Shown here piece by piece: positions 26,703 through 35,414 of a stretch of 64,000 bases of DNA (the stretch's first letter is position 1; every line of letters begins with the position of its first letter). The stretch spans positions 620,001 to 684,000 of the forward strand of contig JADKAQ010000046.1 of the NCBI GenBank assembly GCA_016719105.1, given 5' to 3'. The position numbers were made by a program, and so were the translations under genes. The notes below the pieces were generated by a model. That model made no database searches and was not told where the DNA came from. It was given only the letters and a program-made list of their open reading frames with translations. The DNA is from Gemmatimonadota bacterium (GTDB taxonomy: Bacteria > Gemmatimonadota > Gemmatimonadetes > Gemmatimonadales > Gemmatimonadaceae).

Positions 26703-28124
26703 CTATTGCACCGCCGACTGGCTCGTCACCCGCTTCACCAGCCGATAGGTGAACTCCATCCCGTTGAAGAACCCCTGCTGCGGGATGCGCTCGTTCATGC
26801 CGTGCGCGAAGGTCTCGTTGTAGAAGAAGCCCGTCACGCCGTAGACCGGGATGCCGGCATTGCGCATGTAGACGCCGTCCGTGGCGCCGGTGCTCATCGT
26901 CGGGATCACCGGAACGCCCGGCCACATCTCCTTCGTCACTCCCTCGATCTCCCCCATCAGTTCGCGCGTCAGCGGCGACGGCCCCGAGGGCTTGGGTGCC
27001 TGCGTCACGGTGATGGCGACCTTCGGATCGCCGATGATCCGCTCGAGCGTCTTCTGGATCTCGGCCGGCGGGTCGTTGGGGAGGATGCGGCAGTTCACGT
27101 TGGCGCGCGCACGCTGCGGGAGGGCGTTGGGGGCATGCCCCCCTTCGAGCATCGTCGCCACGCAGGAGGTGCGCAGCTGCGAGTTGTACGCCTTGTCACT
27201 CGACAGGGTGGCGATGGCGGCCGCGTCGTTAGGGTTGGCGGCCAGCGCCTTCATCGCCTCGCCCATCTTCCCCGGCGTGATGGCCGCCGAGCGTTCGAAG
27301 TAGGTGCGGGTGACGTCGTTGAGGTGCACCGGGAAGTCGTAGGCCCCGATCTTCACCAGCGCCTGCGCGAGCTGGTAGATGGCGTTCTCCTTCACCGGCT
27401 GCGAGGAGTGACCGCCGGGGTTGGTGACTTCGAGCCGGAAATCGGCGTACACCTTCTCCGCCGCCTGGATGTCGTGCGAGAGGTACTTGCCGTCGCGCAC
27501 GCGCCCGCCGCCCCCTTCGTTGAATGCGTACTCTGCCTCGATGAGGGGGCGGTGGTTCTTCAGCAGGTAGTCGACGCCGTTGTCGGGCCCGCCCTCCTCA
27601 TCGGTGGTGAGCGCCACGATGATGTCGCGGTTCCCACGATACCCCTCGGCCTTGAGGCGCATGATCGTCGTCAGGTGCATCGCGCCGTCGTCCTTGTCGT
27701 CGGCGACGCCGCGCCCGAAGAAGGTCGAGTCCTTCTCGACGAAGGTGAACGGCGGCAGCGTCCAGTCCTCGGGCTTGGCCTCGACCACGTCGATGTGCGA
27801 GAGGAGGAGCAACGGCTTGCGGCTCACGTTCCGTCCGCGCAGACGGGCGACGAGGTTCCCCTTGCGGTCGTTCTGCTTGACGACGACCACGTCGGAGTCG
27901 GGAAAACCGGCCGCCTTGAGGCGCGCCGCCATCGCCTGCGCCGCCTTGAGCGTGCTCCCCGAACTCTCGGTCGTGTTGATCTCGATGAGTTCCTTGAAGA
28001 GGTTGCGCGCCGTGGAATCCCACTTGGTCTTGCCGATGTGCCCAACCTGCTGGGCGTGCGCCAGCGCCGGTGCCGCGAGCAGGAGCGCGGCGGCGAGCGT
28101 GCGCATCGATCGTAGGGTCATCAT
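26703..28124 (-). CDS. Secreted M20 dipeptidase-type peptidase
   Basis: 473 residues with a clear signal peptide (AALLLAAPALAHAQQ). Zinc ligands and catalytic residues in order: LLSHIDVVEAKPEDW (His, Asp), FGRGVADDKDDGA (Asp), TTDEEGG (Glu-Glu), FNEGGGG and ETFAHGMNERI (His). The lid domain includes TNPGGHSSQP. The family cleaves dipeptides or carboxy-terminal residues. It lies downstream of the M14 carboxypeptidase on the same strand, 146 bp away with a large hairpin between them, so separate control is likely. Confidence 0.93.
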   Translation of the reverse strand: MMTLRSMRTLAAALLLAAPALAHAQQVGHIGKTKWDSTARNLFKELIEINTTESSGSTLKAAQAMAARLKAAGFPDSDVVVVKQNDRKGNLVARLRGRNVSRKPLLLLSHIDVVEAKPEDWTLPPFTFVEKDSTFFGRGVADDKDDGAMHLTTIMRLKAEGYRGNRDIIVALTTDEEGGPDNGVDYLLKNHRPLIEAEYAFNEGGGGRVRDGKYLSHDIQAAEKVYADFRLEVTNPGGHSSQPVKENAIYQLAQALVKIGAYDFPVHLNDVTRTYFERSAAITPGKMGEAMKALAANPNDAAAIATLSSDKAYNSQLRTSCVATMLEGGHAPNALPQRARANVNCRILPNDPPAEIQKTLERIIGDPKVAITVTQAPKPSGPSPLTRELMGEIEGVTKEMWPGVPVIPTMSTGATDGVYMRNAGIPVYGVTGFFYNETFAHGMNERIPQQGFFNGMEFTYRLVKRVTSQSAVQ

Positions 28125-28186
28125 GGGCTCGGTGAACGTCGTGAGTCGAGTAGTGAGTCGCGTGGTGCGTCGAGTGGTGATCGATC

Positions 28187-28229
28187 GGGGTCAGCGTCAT
28201 CGGGAGACCGCTTCGATGACGCTGACCCC
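28187..28229. repeat. Perfect 16-bp inverted repeat between two peptidase genes
   Basis: GGGGTCAGCGTCATCG (28187-28202) and CGATGACGCTGACCCC (28214-28229) match exactly around an 11-base loop. Neither side has a T-run. It lies 42 bp after the M14 stop and about 62 bp before the M20 start on the minus strand. Possible roles are an mRNA-stabilising hairpin, attenuator or operator. Confidence 0.8.
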
Positions 28230-28270
28230 AGGTGGTGATACGTCCGGTGTTCGGGCCGAACGGTCGACGC

Positions 28271-30670
28271 CTACTGCGCCGGCCCGCGCCCGATGGCGTC
28301 CCAGATGAGCGGAAGCGTCGCATTCGTCTGCCCGCGGTACTGCGGACGGAACCCGTACAACACGACCTTCCCCTTCCCGACCGGCGCCTCGACCAGCGCC
28401 GCCTTGCCATGCAGCCGATCGGCGCCTAACAACCACCCCGACGCGAGGGCGTTGCCGGTCGACTCGTACGTCGCCACCGCCTTGGCCTTCGACGCATCCG
28501 TGATCTCGAAGGCGGGCGAGTCCTCGAACCAGACCGCCGCCGTGGTCGCCGTGTGGCGCGCCGCGATGGGGTTGGACTTGTCGAGCGTGACCTTGAACAG
28601 CGAACCGGGCGCGTAGAACTCCGTGTTGCGCACGTTGGCCAGCGCGTTCTTCACCGGGAGCTTGAACGTCTCGATGGCATACTCGCTGGCCTCGTTGAAG
28701 GCCAGCACGGTGCCCCCGTTCTCGACGAACTCCTGCAGGGCACGCGCCCCGGCTTCGCCCACCCCACCACGCAGCGAGTCAGGATAGGCGTTGCCGAGCC
28801 CGCGGGCGATCCCGCCGGCATTCTGGTCGGGGATGATGATCGCGTCGAAGCGCGCGTTGAGGTTGCCGGCGCGCAGGTCCTTATCGAGCACGCTGGCGAA
28901 CGGGATCTTGTGCGAGTCGAAGATCCAGCGCGTCCACCCCTCGTCCATGCTCGCGGCAAAGCTCTTGTAGATCCCGATGCGGCGCGCGCGGTTGCCGGTG
29001 AGCCCGGCCACGCTGTAGGTGGGCTCGGCCACCGCTGGCACCAGCTTGTCGCTCACGGCCACCTCGCCGCGCACCGGAATCGCATCGACGCCGAACAGCA
29101 GCGGCAGCGTGTGCGCCGTGACGTCGTACGGGCGCTTGGGCGGCCCCCCCGGATACTCGCGCAGGTTGGGATACTTCTGCGGCTCGAGCAGCGCCTTGGC
29201 GTAGGAGCCGAACGGCTGGCGAATCACCACCGCATAGCTCCCGGCGGGCAGCGTCTGGCCGCCAGCCGCAACCTGCGCCGTCGTCTCGCGAATCTCCACC
29301 TGCCCGTGCTGCAGCGTCCAGATGAGGCGCTGCACCGCCTGTGCATCCTTTTGCTGCTTGGGAATCACGAAGGCCGTCGGGACGGCCGAATCGATCGTCC
29401 ACGGGGTGTTGGCCGCCAGGGCGCGTTCGCCCATCGTCGCATACCCCTCGAGCCACGACCGCCGGTCGCGCGCCGCCTGCGCCAGCAGCGCCCACGAGGC
29501 GCTCGACTGGTACGCCACGATGTCGCCGATCCCCCAGCGCCCGCCGGGCCAGATGGACGAGAAGTTCCAGCTCTGCACCTTCGCATCGTAGCCGCGCCCC
29601 GTCCCCAGGGCGCTGAACGGGATGTTGATGGCCGTGGCCAGACGCGCACTCGCCGTCTCGGTGAGGATGCGCGCCCCGCGATGGTTGAGCGAGTACTGCC
29701 GCGCCGGCGACCACTGGTCGTACGACGCGTTCGTCGCGATCCCCGTCTTCCCCTCGGCCGTCATCCGCCAGGCCATCGCCATGCCTAACGCGTTGGTGGC
29801 CGACGTGAGAATGGGGTCGATGTTGGGCTCGAGCGGATCCATGTACGGCGGGATGAAGATGCGCCCCGCGTTGGCCCCCTGCTGGTGCACGTCGTTCACG
29901 ATCTGCGGGTCCCACGGCGTGTAGAGCGAGTCCACCGTGTAGCGCGTCTCGGGCTGCGTGAAGGCGTACCAGTCGCGATTGTTGTCGTGCCCCGTGTAGT
30001 AGTGGTACAGCTCTGGCGGCTGCATCCCCTCGGCCGGCGTGTCGAGCGTGGAGCGATACCAGTTCCCCACGATGTCGACGCCGTCCGGGTTCTGCGACGG
30101 CACGAGCATGATGATCGTGTTGGACAGGATCGACTTCACCTCGGGCGTGTTGCCGCGCGCCAGGCGGTCGGCGATCACGAACGGCGTGAGGAAGCCGCCG
30201 ACCTCGGTGCTGTGGATGCTCGACGTGATGAGGATGACGTTCTTCCCCTCGTCGAGCAGCCGCGGGAGCTCACCCGCGCTGCGAAGGCGCGGGTCCATGA
30301 GCTTGCGCTGGATGCGCTGGTACCTGGGGAGGTTGGCCAGCGTGGCCGGATCGGCGATGAAGGCGACGATGAAGTCGCGCCCCTGCACCGTCTTCCCCAG
30401 TGTGCGCACCGAGACGCGCGGGCTCGCCTTGTCGAGGGCACGGAAGTACGTCGTGACCTGCTGCCACGTGGGGAGCTTGCGATCGGTCCCCGGCTCCCAC
30501 CCAAGCACCGACGCGGGGGTCGGGATCGGCACGGCCGCCGAGCGCGGGGCCGGGGTCGCGCTGGGCGCCGGCGGCTGTTCGACGACCTTTTGTGCGAAGA
30601 GCGGAGTGCTGCTGCCGACCGCAAGGGCAGCGGCGGCCAGCGCGGGGCGCAGACGAGGGAAGCAGTGCAT
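28271..30670 (-). CDS. Secreted M14 zinc carboxypeptidase
   Basis: 799 residues from ATG 30670; the longer frame upstream lacks a signal. Signal peptide ends STPLFAQ. The M14 catalytic domain (about residues 60-400) has the zinc pair in SSIHSTEVGG (His-x-x-Glu), the substrate Arg/Asn region in NPDGVDIVGNWYR, and the third zinc His in VNDVHQQG. A long C-terminal region (about 560-799) has a glutamine-amidotransferase-like fold pattern (FDAIIIPDQNAGGIARGL, FVENGGTVLAFNEAS). This two-part layout is known from large bacterial M14 enzymes. Trims C-terminal residues of peptides outside the cytoplasm. Divergent from the M28 gene. Confidence 0.92.
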   Translation of the reverse strand: MHCFPRLRPALAAAALAVGSSTPLFAQKVVEQPPAPSATPAPRSAAVPIPTPASVLGWEPGTDRKLPTWQQVTTYFRALDKASPRVSVRTLGKTVQGRDFIVAFIADPATLANLPRYQRIQRKLMDPRLRSAGELPRLLDEGKNVILITSSIHSTEVGGFLTPFVIADRLARGNTPEVKSILSNTIIMLVPSQNPDGVDIVGNWYRSTLDTPAEGMQPPELYHYYTGHDNNRDWYAFTQPETRYTVDSLYTPWDPQIVNDVHQQGANAGRIFIPPYMDPLEPNIDPILTSATNALGMAMAWRMTAEGKTGIATNASYDQWSPARQYSLNHRGARILTETASARLATAINIPFSALGTGRGYDAKVQSWNFSSIWPGGRWGIGDIVAYQSSASWALLAQAARDRRSWLEGYATMGERALAANTPWTIDSAVPTAFVIPKQQKDAQAVQRLIWTLQHGQVEIRETTAQVAAGGQTLPAGSYAVVIRQPFGSYAKALLEPQKYPNLREYPGGPPKRPYDVTAHTLPLLFGVDAIPVRGEVAVSDKLVPAVAEPTYSVAGLTGNRARRIGIYKSFAASMDEGWTRWIFDSHKIPFASVLDKDLRAGNLNARFDAIIIPDQNAGGIARGLGNAYPDSLRGGVGEAGARALQEFVENGGTVLAFNEASEYAIETFKLPVKNALANVRNTEFYAPGSLFKVTLDKSNPIAARHTATTAAVWFEDSPAFEITDASKAKAVATYESTGNALASGWLLGADRLHGKAALVEAPVGKGKVVLYGFRPQYRGQTNATLPLIWDAIGRGPAQ

Positions 30671-30788
30671 GAGGTAGGGGACGAGGGACAGCGTGGGACG
30701 GACCGTGCGAAGCTGGAGCGGGGTCCCGGGAGCGTCAAGCAATGAGGGAGACGCTAGCTTTACGGCTCTTCCATCCACGCCGTTCAGC

Positions 30789-32567
30789 ATGCGCCGCCCG
30801 TACCGCTTTTCGTTCACCCTTCCCGTCGCGCTTCCGCTCATCGTGGTGGCCGTGGTCGGCGTCGTTGCCGACGGTGGCGCCCAATCAACGCAAGCGCCGC
30901 CCTCGCCGTCGCGCGCGCTCTTTGCCGACGTCGCCCCGCGCTATTCGGGCGCGCGTGCCAAGGAAACGGTCGCCTTCCTCGACCGCTTCGTGCGCTGGCC
31001 GGGCAATCGCGGCTTCGATGCCTCGCTCGATCACCTCGTGCAGCGGCTCGAGCGCGCCGGCTACATCCGCGAGGACCAGGCGACGCCGGCCACGCGCCTG
31101 ACCTATCGCGTCGAGCGATACCCGATGGCCAACCCGGCATGGGAACCCACGGCCGCCTCGGTGGAGATCGTCGGCCAGCGCGATCCGGTGTTGCAACTGA
31201 CGACCAACCGCAACATGCTGGCGACCAACTCGTGGAGCACGCCCGACGCCGGCGTCGTCGCTCCGCTCGTCGACGTGGGGCGCGGCACCCCCGCCGCGCT
31301 CGACTCGGCCAACGTCGCCGGCAAGATCGTCCTCGCCGATGCCGGGGCCTCGCGCCTCTTCGCCGAGGCCGTGCTCAAGCGCGGCGCGGTGGGCGTGCTG
31401 GGCTACGCGCTGCCGGCGTACCTGCAGCCGGAAAAGAACACGCACTCCATCCAGTTCGGTGGCATCCCGTACGACACCACGAAGCGCGCCTGGGGAATGG
31501 CCCTCTCCTACGACGCGCGCCAACGCCTGCGCGCCGCCCTCGCGGCGGGCCCGGTGCAGCTGCGCGTACGCACCAACGTGACGTGGACGCCTAACGCCGT
31601 CGAACGCACCGTCGTCGCCGAGGTGCGCGGGAGCGTTTCGCCCACGGAACGTTTCGTCTACAGCGCGCACGTGCAGGAGCCCGGCGCCAACGACAACGCC
31701 TCGGGGGTCGGGGCGCAGATGGAGATGACGCGCGTCGCCGCCGAGCTGCTCACGGCCAAACGGATCGACCCCAGGCGGACCATCACCTTCCTGTGGGGGC
31801 TCGAGATCCGCTCCACCGATCGCTACATCACGCAGGACACCGCGCGCGCCGTCGGCATCCGCTGGGGGCTCTCGCTCGACATGGTGGGCGAGGACACGAA
31901 GAAGACGGGCGGCACCTTCCTGATCGAGAAGATGCCCGACCCCAGCGCCATCTGGACGCGCGGCGAGGACAAGCACACCGAGTGGGGCGGGTCGGCGCTC
32001 ACCAAGGAGCAGATGACGCCGCACTACTTCAACGACCTCGTGCTCGGCCGCGCCCTGGAGATGGCGGCCACCAACGGCTGGGTCGTGAAGACCAACCCGT
32101 TCGAGGGCGGGAGCGACCACACCCCGTTCCTGCGAGCGAAGAAGCCCGGGCTCCTGCTCTGGCACTTCACCGACCAGTTCTACCACACCGACGGTGATCG
32201 GCTGGAGATGGTCTCGGCCGATGAACTGCGCAACGTGGGGGTGAGCGCGCTGGTGAGCGGGCTGCTGCTCACGAGCGCCGACGGGGCGGCGGCGCGCGGC
32301 ATCGTGGCCGAGGTGGAACGCGCCGCCCTGGCCCGACTGTTGACCGAACGGACGCTCTCGCAGGCCGCGCTGGCCAGTGGGGGCGCCGCCGACAAGGAGC
32401 GTGACATCCTCGAGACGTGGGGGAGCTGGTACGACGGCGCCCTCGCCGCCGCCGCCGACATCGAGGCGGGCGGGAGCAGTCCCGACACGCGCACCGCCAT
32501 CGAGGCCGCACGCGAGCGCGTGCGCGCCGCGGTCCAGGCGCACCTGGCCGCCCTCGCCCCACGCTGA
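30789..32567 (+). CDS. Secreted M28-family peptidase with an atypical zinc site
   Basis: 592 residues from ATG 30789. Signal peptide ends near ADGGAQS. A PA-like insert lies around residues 150-250. The M28 core has YSAHVQEPGANDNASG (His, bridging Asp), LSLDMVGED (Asp) and GGSDHTPF (His). Where most M28 enzymes have adjacent Glu-Glu (catalytic base and zinc ligand), this one has FLWGLEIRST: the first Glu is kept and the second is Ile. A subgroup of bacterial M28-like proteins shares this change, as I recall, so activity is uncertain. Probably a secreted aminopeptidase feeding on peptides together with the adjacent M14 and M20 enzymes. Confidence 0.85.
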   Translation: MRRPYRFSFTLPVALPLIVVAVVGVVADGGAQSTQAPPSPSRALFADVAPRYSGARAKETVAFLDRFVRWPGNRGFDASLDHLVQRLERAGYIREDQATPATRLTYRVERYPMANPAWEPTAASVEIVGQRDPVLQLTTNRNMLATNSWSTPDAGVVAPLVDVGRGTPAALDSANVAGKIVLADAGASRLFAEAVLKRGAVGVLGYALPAYLQPEKNTHSIQFGGIPYDTTKRAWGMALSYDARQRLRAALAAGPVQLRVRTNVTWTPNAVERTVVAEVRGSVSPTERFVYSAHVQEPGANDNASGVGAQMEMTRVAAELLTAKRIDPRRTITFLWGLEIRSTDRYITQDTARAVGIRWGLSLDMVGEDTKKTGGTFLIEKMPDPSAIWTRGEDKHTEWGGSALTKEQMTPHYFNDLVLGRALEMAATNGWVVKTNPFEGGSDHTPFLRAKKPGLLLWHFTDQFYHTDGDRLEMVSADELRNVGVSALVSGLLLTSADGAAARGIVAEVERAALARLLTERTLSQAALASGGAADKERDILETWGSWYDGALAAAADIEAGGSSPDTRTAIEAARERVRAAVQAHLAALAPR

Positions 32568-32584
32568 CCCGCCGACCCGCTTCC

Positions 32585-32965
32585 ATGTTCTCGCGCGAAC
32601 TCTACAACGTCGCCCACGTCATCGGCATCATCCTCCTCATGTCTTCGTTAGGCGGGGTGGCGCTGCACGCCATGAACGGCGGGACCAACCAGGACAACCG
32701 GTCCCGACGCTTCATCACGATCCTGCACGGCATCGGCGCCTTCCTCATCCTGCTCGGCGGCTTCGGGATGCTGGCCCGCATCGGCTTCAAGCACGGCGAG
32801 AACTTTCCGCCGTGGCTGATCGTGAAGCTGACGATCTGGATCCTCCTGGCGGCGGCCCCCTTCCTCCCGTATCGCCGCCCCTACCTGGCGCGCTGGCTGA
32901 TGCTGGGGCTCCCGGTCTTTGGCGGGATTGCGGCATTCATGGGGATCTACAAGCCCGGCTACTGA
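32585..32965 (+). CDS. Small four-span membrane protein
   Basis: 126 residues from ATG 32585, 17 bp after the M28 stop, so probably in its transcript. Four hydrophobic helices: VAHVIGIILLMSSLGGVALH, ILHGIGAFLILLGGFGMLA, WLIVKLTIWILLAAAPFL and WLMLGLPVFGGIAAFMGI. Two His residues in or beside the first two spans (NVAHVI, ILHGIG) could bind haem or metal, as in SirB/CopD-like small membrane proteins; that is only a suggestion. Function unknown. Confidence 0.75.
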   Translation: MFSRELYNVAHVIGIILLMSSLGGVALHAMNGGTNQDNRSRRFITILHGIGAFLILLGGFGMLARIGFKHGENFPPWLIVKLTIWILLAAAPFLPYRRPYLARWLMLGLPVFGGIAAFMGIYKPGY

Positions 32966-32996
32966 TCCGCCGCGCACCTCCACGCCCCCACCCGAC

Positions 32997-33518
32997 ATGC
33001 CCGACGTCACCCGCGACTTCCTCCTGCGCCAGTTCGAGACGGCGACCGCCCTCGCCAACTACCATCTCGACGGACTCACGACCGAGGAATGCCTGTGGCG
33101 CCCGGCGCGCGCGGGGCTGCACGTGCAGCGGGCGGCCGACGGGCGCTGGGTTGCCGACTGGCCGGAGCACGAGCGCTATGACCTCGGCCCGCCGAGCATC
33201 GCCTGGGTCACCTGGCACATGACGTTCTGGTGGTCGATGCTCTTCGACCACACCTACGGCGACGCCTCGCTCGTACGCGAGCAGGTGACGTGGCCCGGGA
33301 GCGCCGAGGCGGTGCGGGAAACGCTCGGCCAGCTGCAACAGCGCTGGCACGCCGTGCTGACCGACCTCGGCGACGACGAGCTGCAATCGTCGGAACGAAG
33401 TCGGTGGCCGATGCAGGAGCGCCCGTTTGGCGACATCGTGGCCTGGGTCAACGTCGAGCTCACGAAGAACGCCGCCGAGCTGGGGTACGGACGGTTCCTG
33501 TACGCGGTGCGCGGGTAG
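32997..33518 (+). CDS. DinB-family protein
   Basis: 173 residues from ATG 32997, 31 bp after the membrane protein gene. Four-helix DinB pattern with three likely metal His: LANYHLDGL (about residue 23), WVTWHMTFWWSMLFDHTYGD in the middle (His in the WH and DH pairs), and VNVELTKNAAELGY at the end, where a His is more usual. The last metal position therefore looks replaced. DinB-like proteins are mostly metal-dependent thiol transferases. The role here is unknown. Confidence 0.75.
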   Translation: MPDVTRDFLLRQFETATALANYHLDGLTTEECLWRPARAGLHVQRAADGRWVADWPEHERYDLGPPSIAWVTWHMTFWWSMLFDHTYGDASLVREQVTWPGSAEAVRETLGQLQQRWHAVLTDLGDDELQSSERSRWPMQERPFGDIVAWVNVELTKNAAELGYGRFLYAVRG

Positions 33519-33559
33519 CACCAGGCGACGCGTCGACTCCCTCACCCCGCAGCTCCGCC

Positions 33560-34872
33560 ATGACCGAACGCGACCGTGTCGTCGACCTGCTGCGGGGGGC
33601 CAGCCTCGCTGTCGTCGTCGCCGGCCACGTCCTGATGGCGGTCGTCACGTGGACCGATGGCGTGCCGCGCGTGGACAACATCCTCGCGCTCATCCCGTCG
33701 CTGCGCATCGCGACGTGGGGGCTGCAGGTGATGCCGCTCTTCTTTGCCGCCGGTGCGTGGCCAATCGCCTCGGCTTCCAATCGGCGAGCGCGCGGGGCGA
33801 GCCGTGGCGGGTGTGGATGTGGGGGCGCGTGCGACGCCTCGTGCGCCCGGTCATTCCGTACCTCGCCATCTGGATCCCGCTCGTGCTGCTGCTGGGGGCG
33901 TTCCTTCCGCGCGCCTCCGCGCCGCTCGCCAGGCTCTCCACGCAGCTCCTCTGGTTCCTCGGCGTCTACCTCCTGGTCATCGCCACCACGCCGTGGCAGC
34001 TGCGACTGGCCAGGGTCGGACTCCCGGCGGTCTTGGCCCTCGTCACGATCGCGGCCCTGGTCGACGTCGCGCGCTTCGGCGGCGTTGCGCCGGTTGGCCT
34101 GCTCAACTTCCTCGTCGTCTGGTTCGCCGCCGCCACCCTCGGCCTGGTGGTGCGCGACTGCAAGCCGCAGCATCGCGGACGGCTCTGGATCGTGGCCGCG
34201 ACCGCCGCACTCGTGAACGTCGCGCTCGTGCGCCTGGGGCCGTACCCGCTGTCGATGGTTGGACTCCCCGACGCACCCGTCTCCAACGTGGCGCCGCCAA
34301 CGCTCGCCCTGGCGCTGCATGCCGTGATGCTGATAGCCGTCGCGGGAGCGTCATGGCCCGCGCTCGAACGCGCGTGTGCACGCCCGCGCGTCTGGCGCGC
34401 GACGCAGCGGCTGGGGGCGGTGGCCATGACGCTGTACCTGTGGCACCTCACGGTGCTCATCGTCGTGATCATCGCCGAGCACCTCGCGGGAGTCGAGCGT
34501 CCGCCCCTGCCCGACTGGCGCTTCTGGCCAGCGACTGCCCTGCACCTGGCGGTCGTCGCGCTCCTCGTCGTTCCGGTGGTGCGGGTGATGTCCCCGCTCG
34601 AACACACGGCGATCCCCTGGCTCGATCGGGAGCGCAGCGCGCCCCCCGCCTCTCTACTCAGCCACGCCGCCGCCGTCGCCGGCGTCGTGGTACTCAGCAT
34701 CGCGTTTCTGGTGCTGTCGGCCACGGGGATGGACGGCTTTCCGTTCGCGCGCACGGTCCACTACGCTGGCCTTCCGCTCACCCCGGGGCTGGGCTTTCTC
34801 CTCCTTGTCGCTGGCACGCTGCTCTCACGCGTGGGCGGACGCGCGACGAAGAGCGAGCATCGTGTCCGGTAG
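33560..34872 (+). pseudogene. Acyltransferase-3 family membrane protein, frameshifted near 33757
   Basis: The ATG at 33560 opens a typical acyltransferase-3 start: VVDLLRGASLAVVVAGHVLM, then MPLFFAAGAW at about residue 60. The protein continues only in another frame as ANRLGFQSASARGEPWRVW, followed by about ten membrane spans to TAG at 34872 (e.g. MTLYLWHLTVLIVVIIAEHL). Adding one G to the GG at 33759-33760 would restore a single frame reading GAWANRLGF across about 437 codons. That is either an assembly/homopolymer error or a genuine recent inactivation. The family transfers acyl groups to exported sugars or lipids in the inner membrane. Confidence 0.85.
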
Positions 34873-35249
34873 CGGCGCTCGAGATGGATGCTGACTAAGC
34901 ACAGCAAGCATCGCGCAGGTCCAGGCACGCAGCGCGCCGACGACGCCCGCCTCGCGAGCTCGCCTGTGCGACCAGCGCCGCCGTCGCCACGATTGCATCA
35001 CTCGGCAGGACCGTGTCGAGCGCTCCGCGCCTGTCTGCCGCTACCATCGCTCGACCCCTCGGCGCCAACCCGGCCGCTCCCCGAGTCGTCGACTCGCGAC
35101 CGAAAAGCTCGACGCGCGCGTGAAATCGCGTTATCTCGGGTTGGGACGCGCGAGCCGCGTTTGTCGGCGCACCACTTGGCGCCGATCCGGCGCCCGACGG
35201 CCCCCAACGCGGGCACTTCGCCTGCGCGCACATCTCCCCCTTCACCGGC
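34873..35249. other. Intergenic stretch without a supported gene
   Basis: About 377 bp with short open frames on both strands, none with family similarity, signal sequence or ribosome site. Base composition is somewhat lower in GC. It may be decayed sequence, since a deformylase remnant follows directly. Confidence 0.5.
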
Positions 35250-35414
35250 ATGAGCGACCTCCCCATCGAGCTCCTGGGCTCCCCCTTCCTTCGGCGTGTC
35301 GCCGTCGACGTCGAGAGGTTCGATGAGGCGCTCCGCGACGTGGTGACCGCGATGTTTCGCACGATGTACCGTGCCGGCGGGCAGGGATGGGCGGCACCGC
35401 ACGCTCCACGCTGA
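35250..35414 (+). pseudogene. def: Peptide deformylase remnant (N-terminal 54 residues)
   Basis: ATG 35250 to TGA 35412 encodes 54 residues that read as the beginning of a peptide deformylase: IELLGSPFLRRVAVDVE, then ALRDVVTAMFRTMYRAGGQG and WAAPHAPR. The first catalytic motif, normally GxGLAAPQ, is altered to GQGWAAPH. Then a stop appears. The second (EGCLS) and third (HExDH) motifs are absent downstream, where an amino-acid permease begins and overlaps by 28 bp. The enzyme normally removes the formyl group from new proteins using Fe2+. This copy cannot be active, so a functional def must lie elsewhere. Confidence 0.75.
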
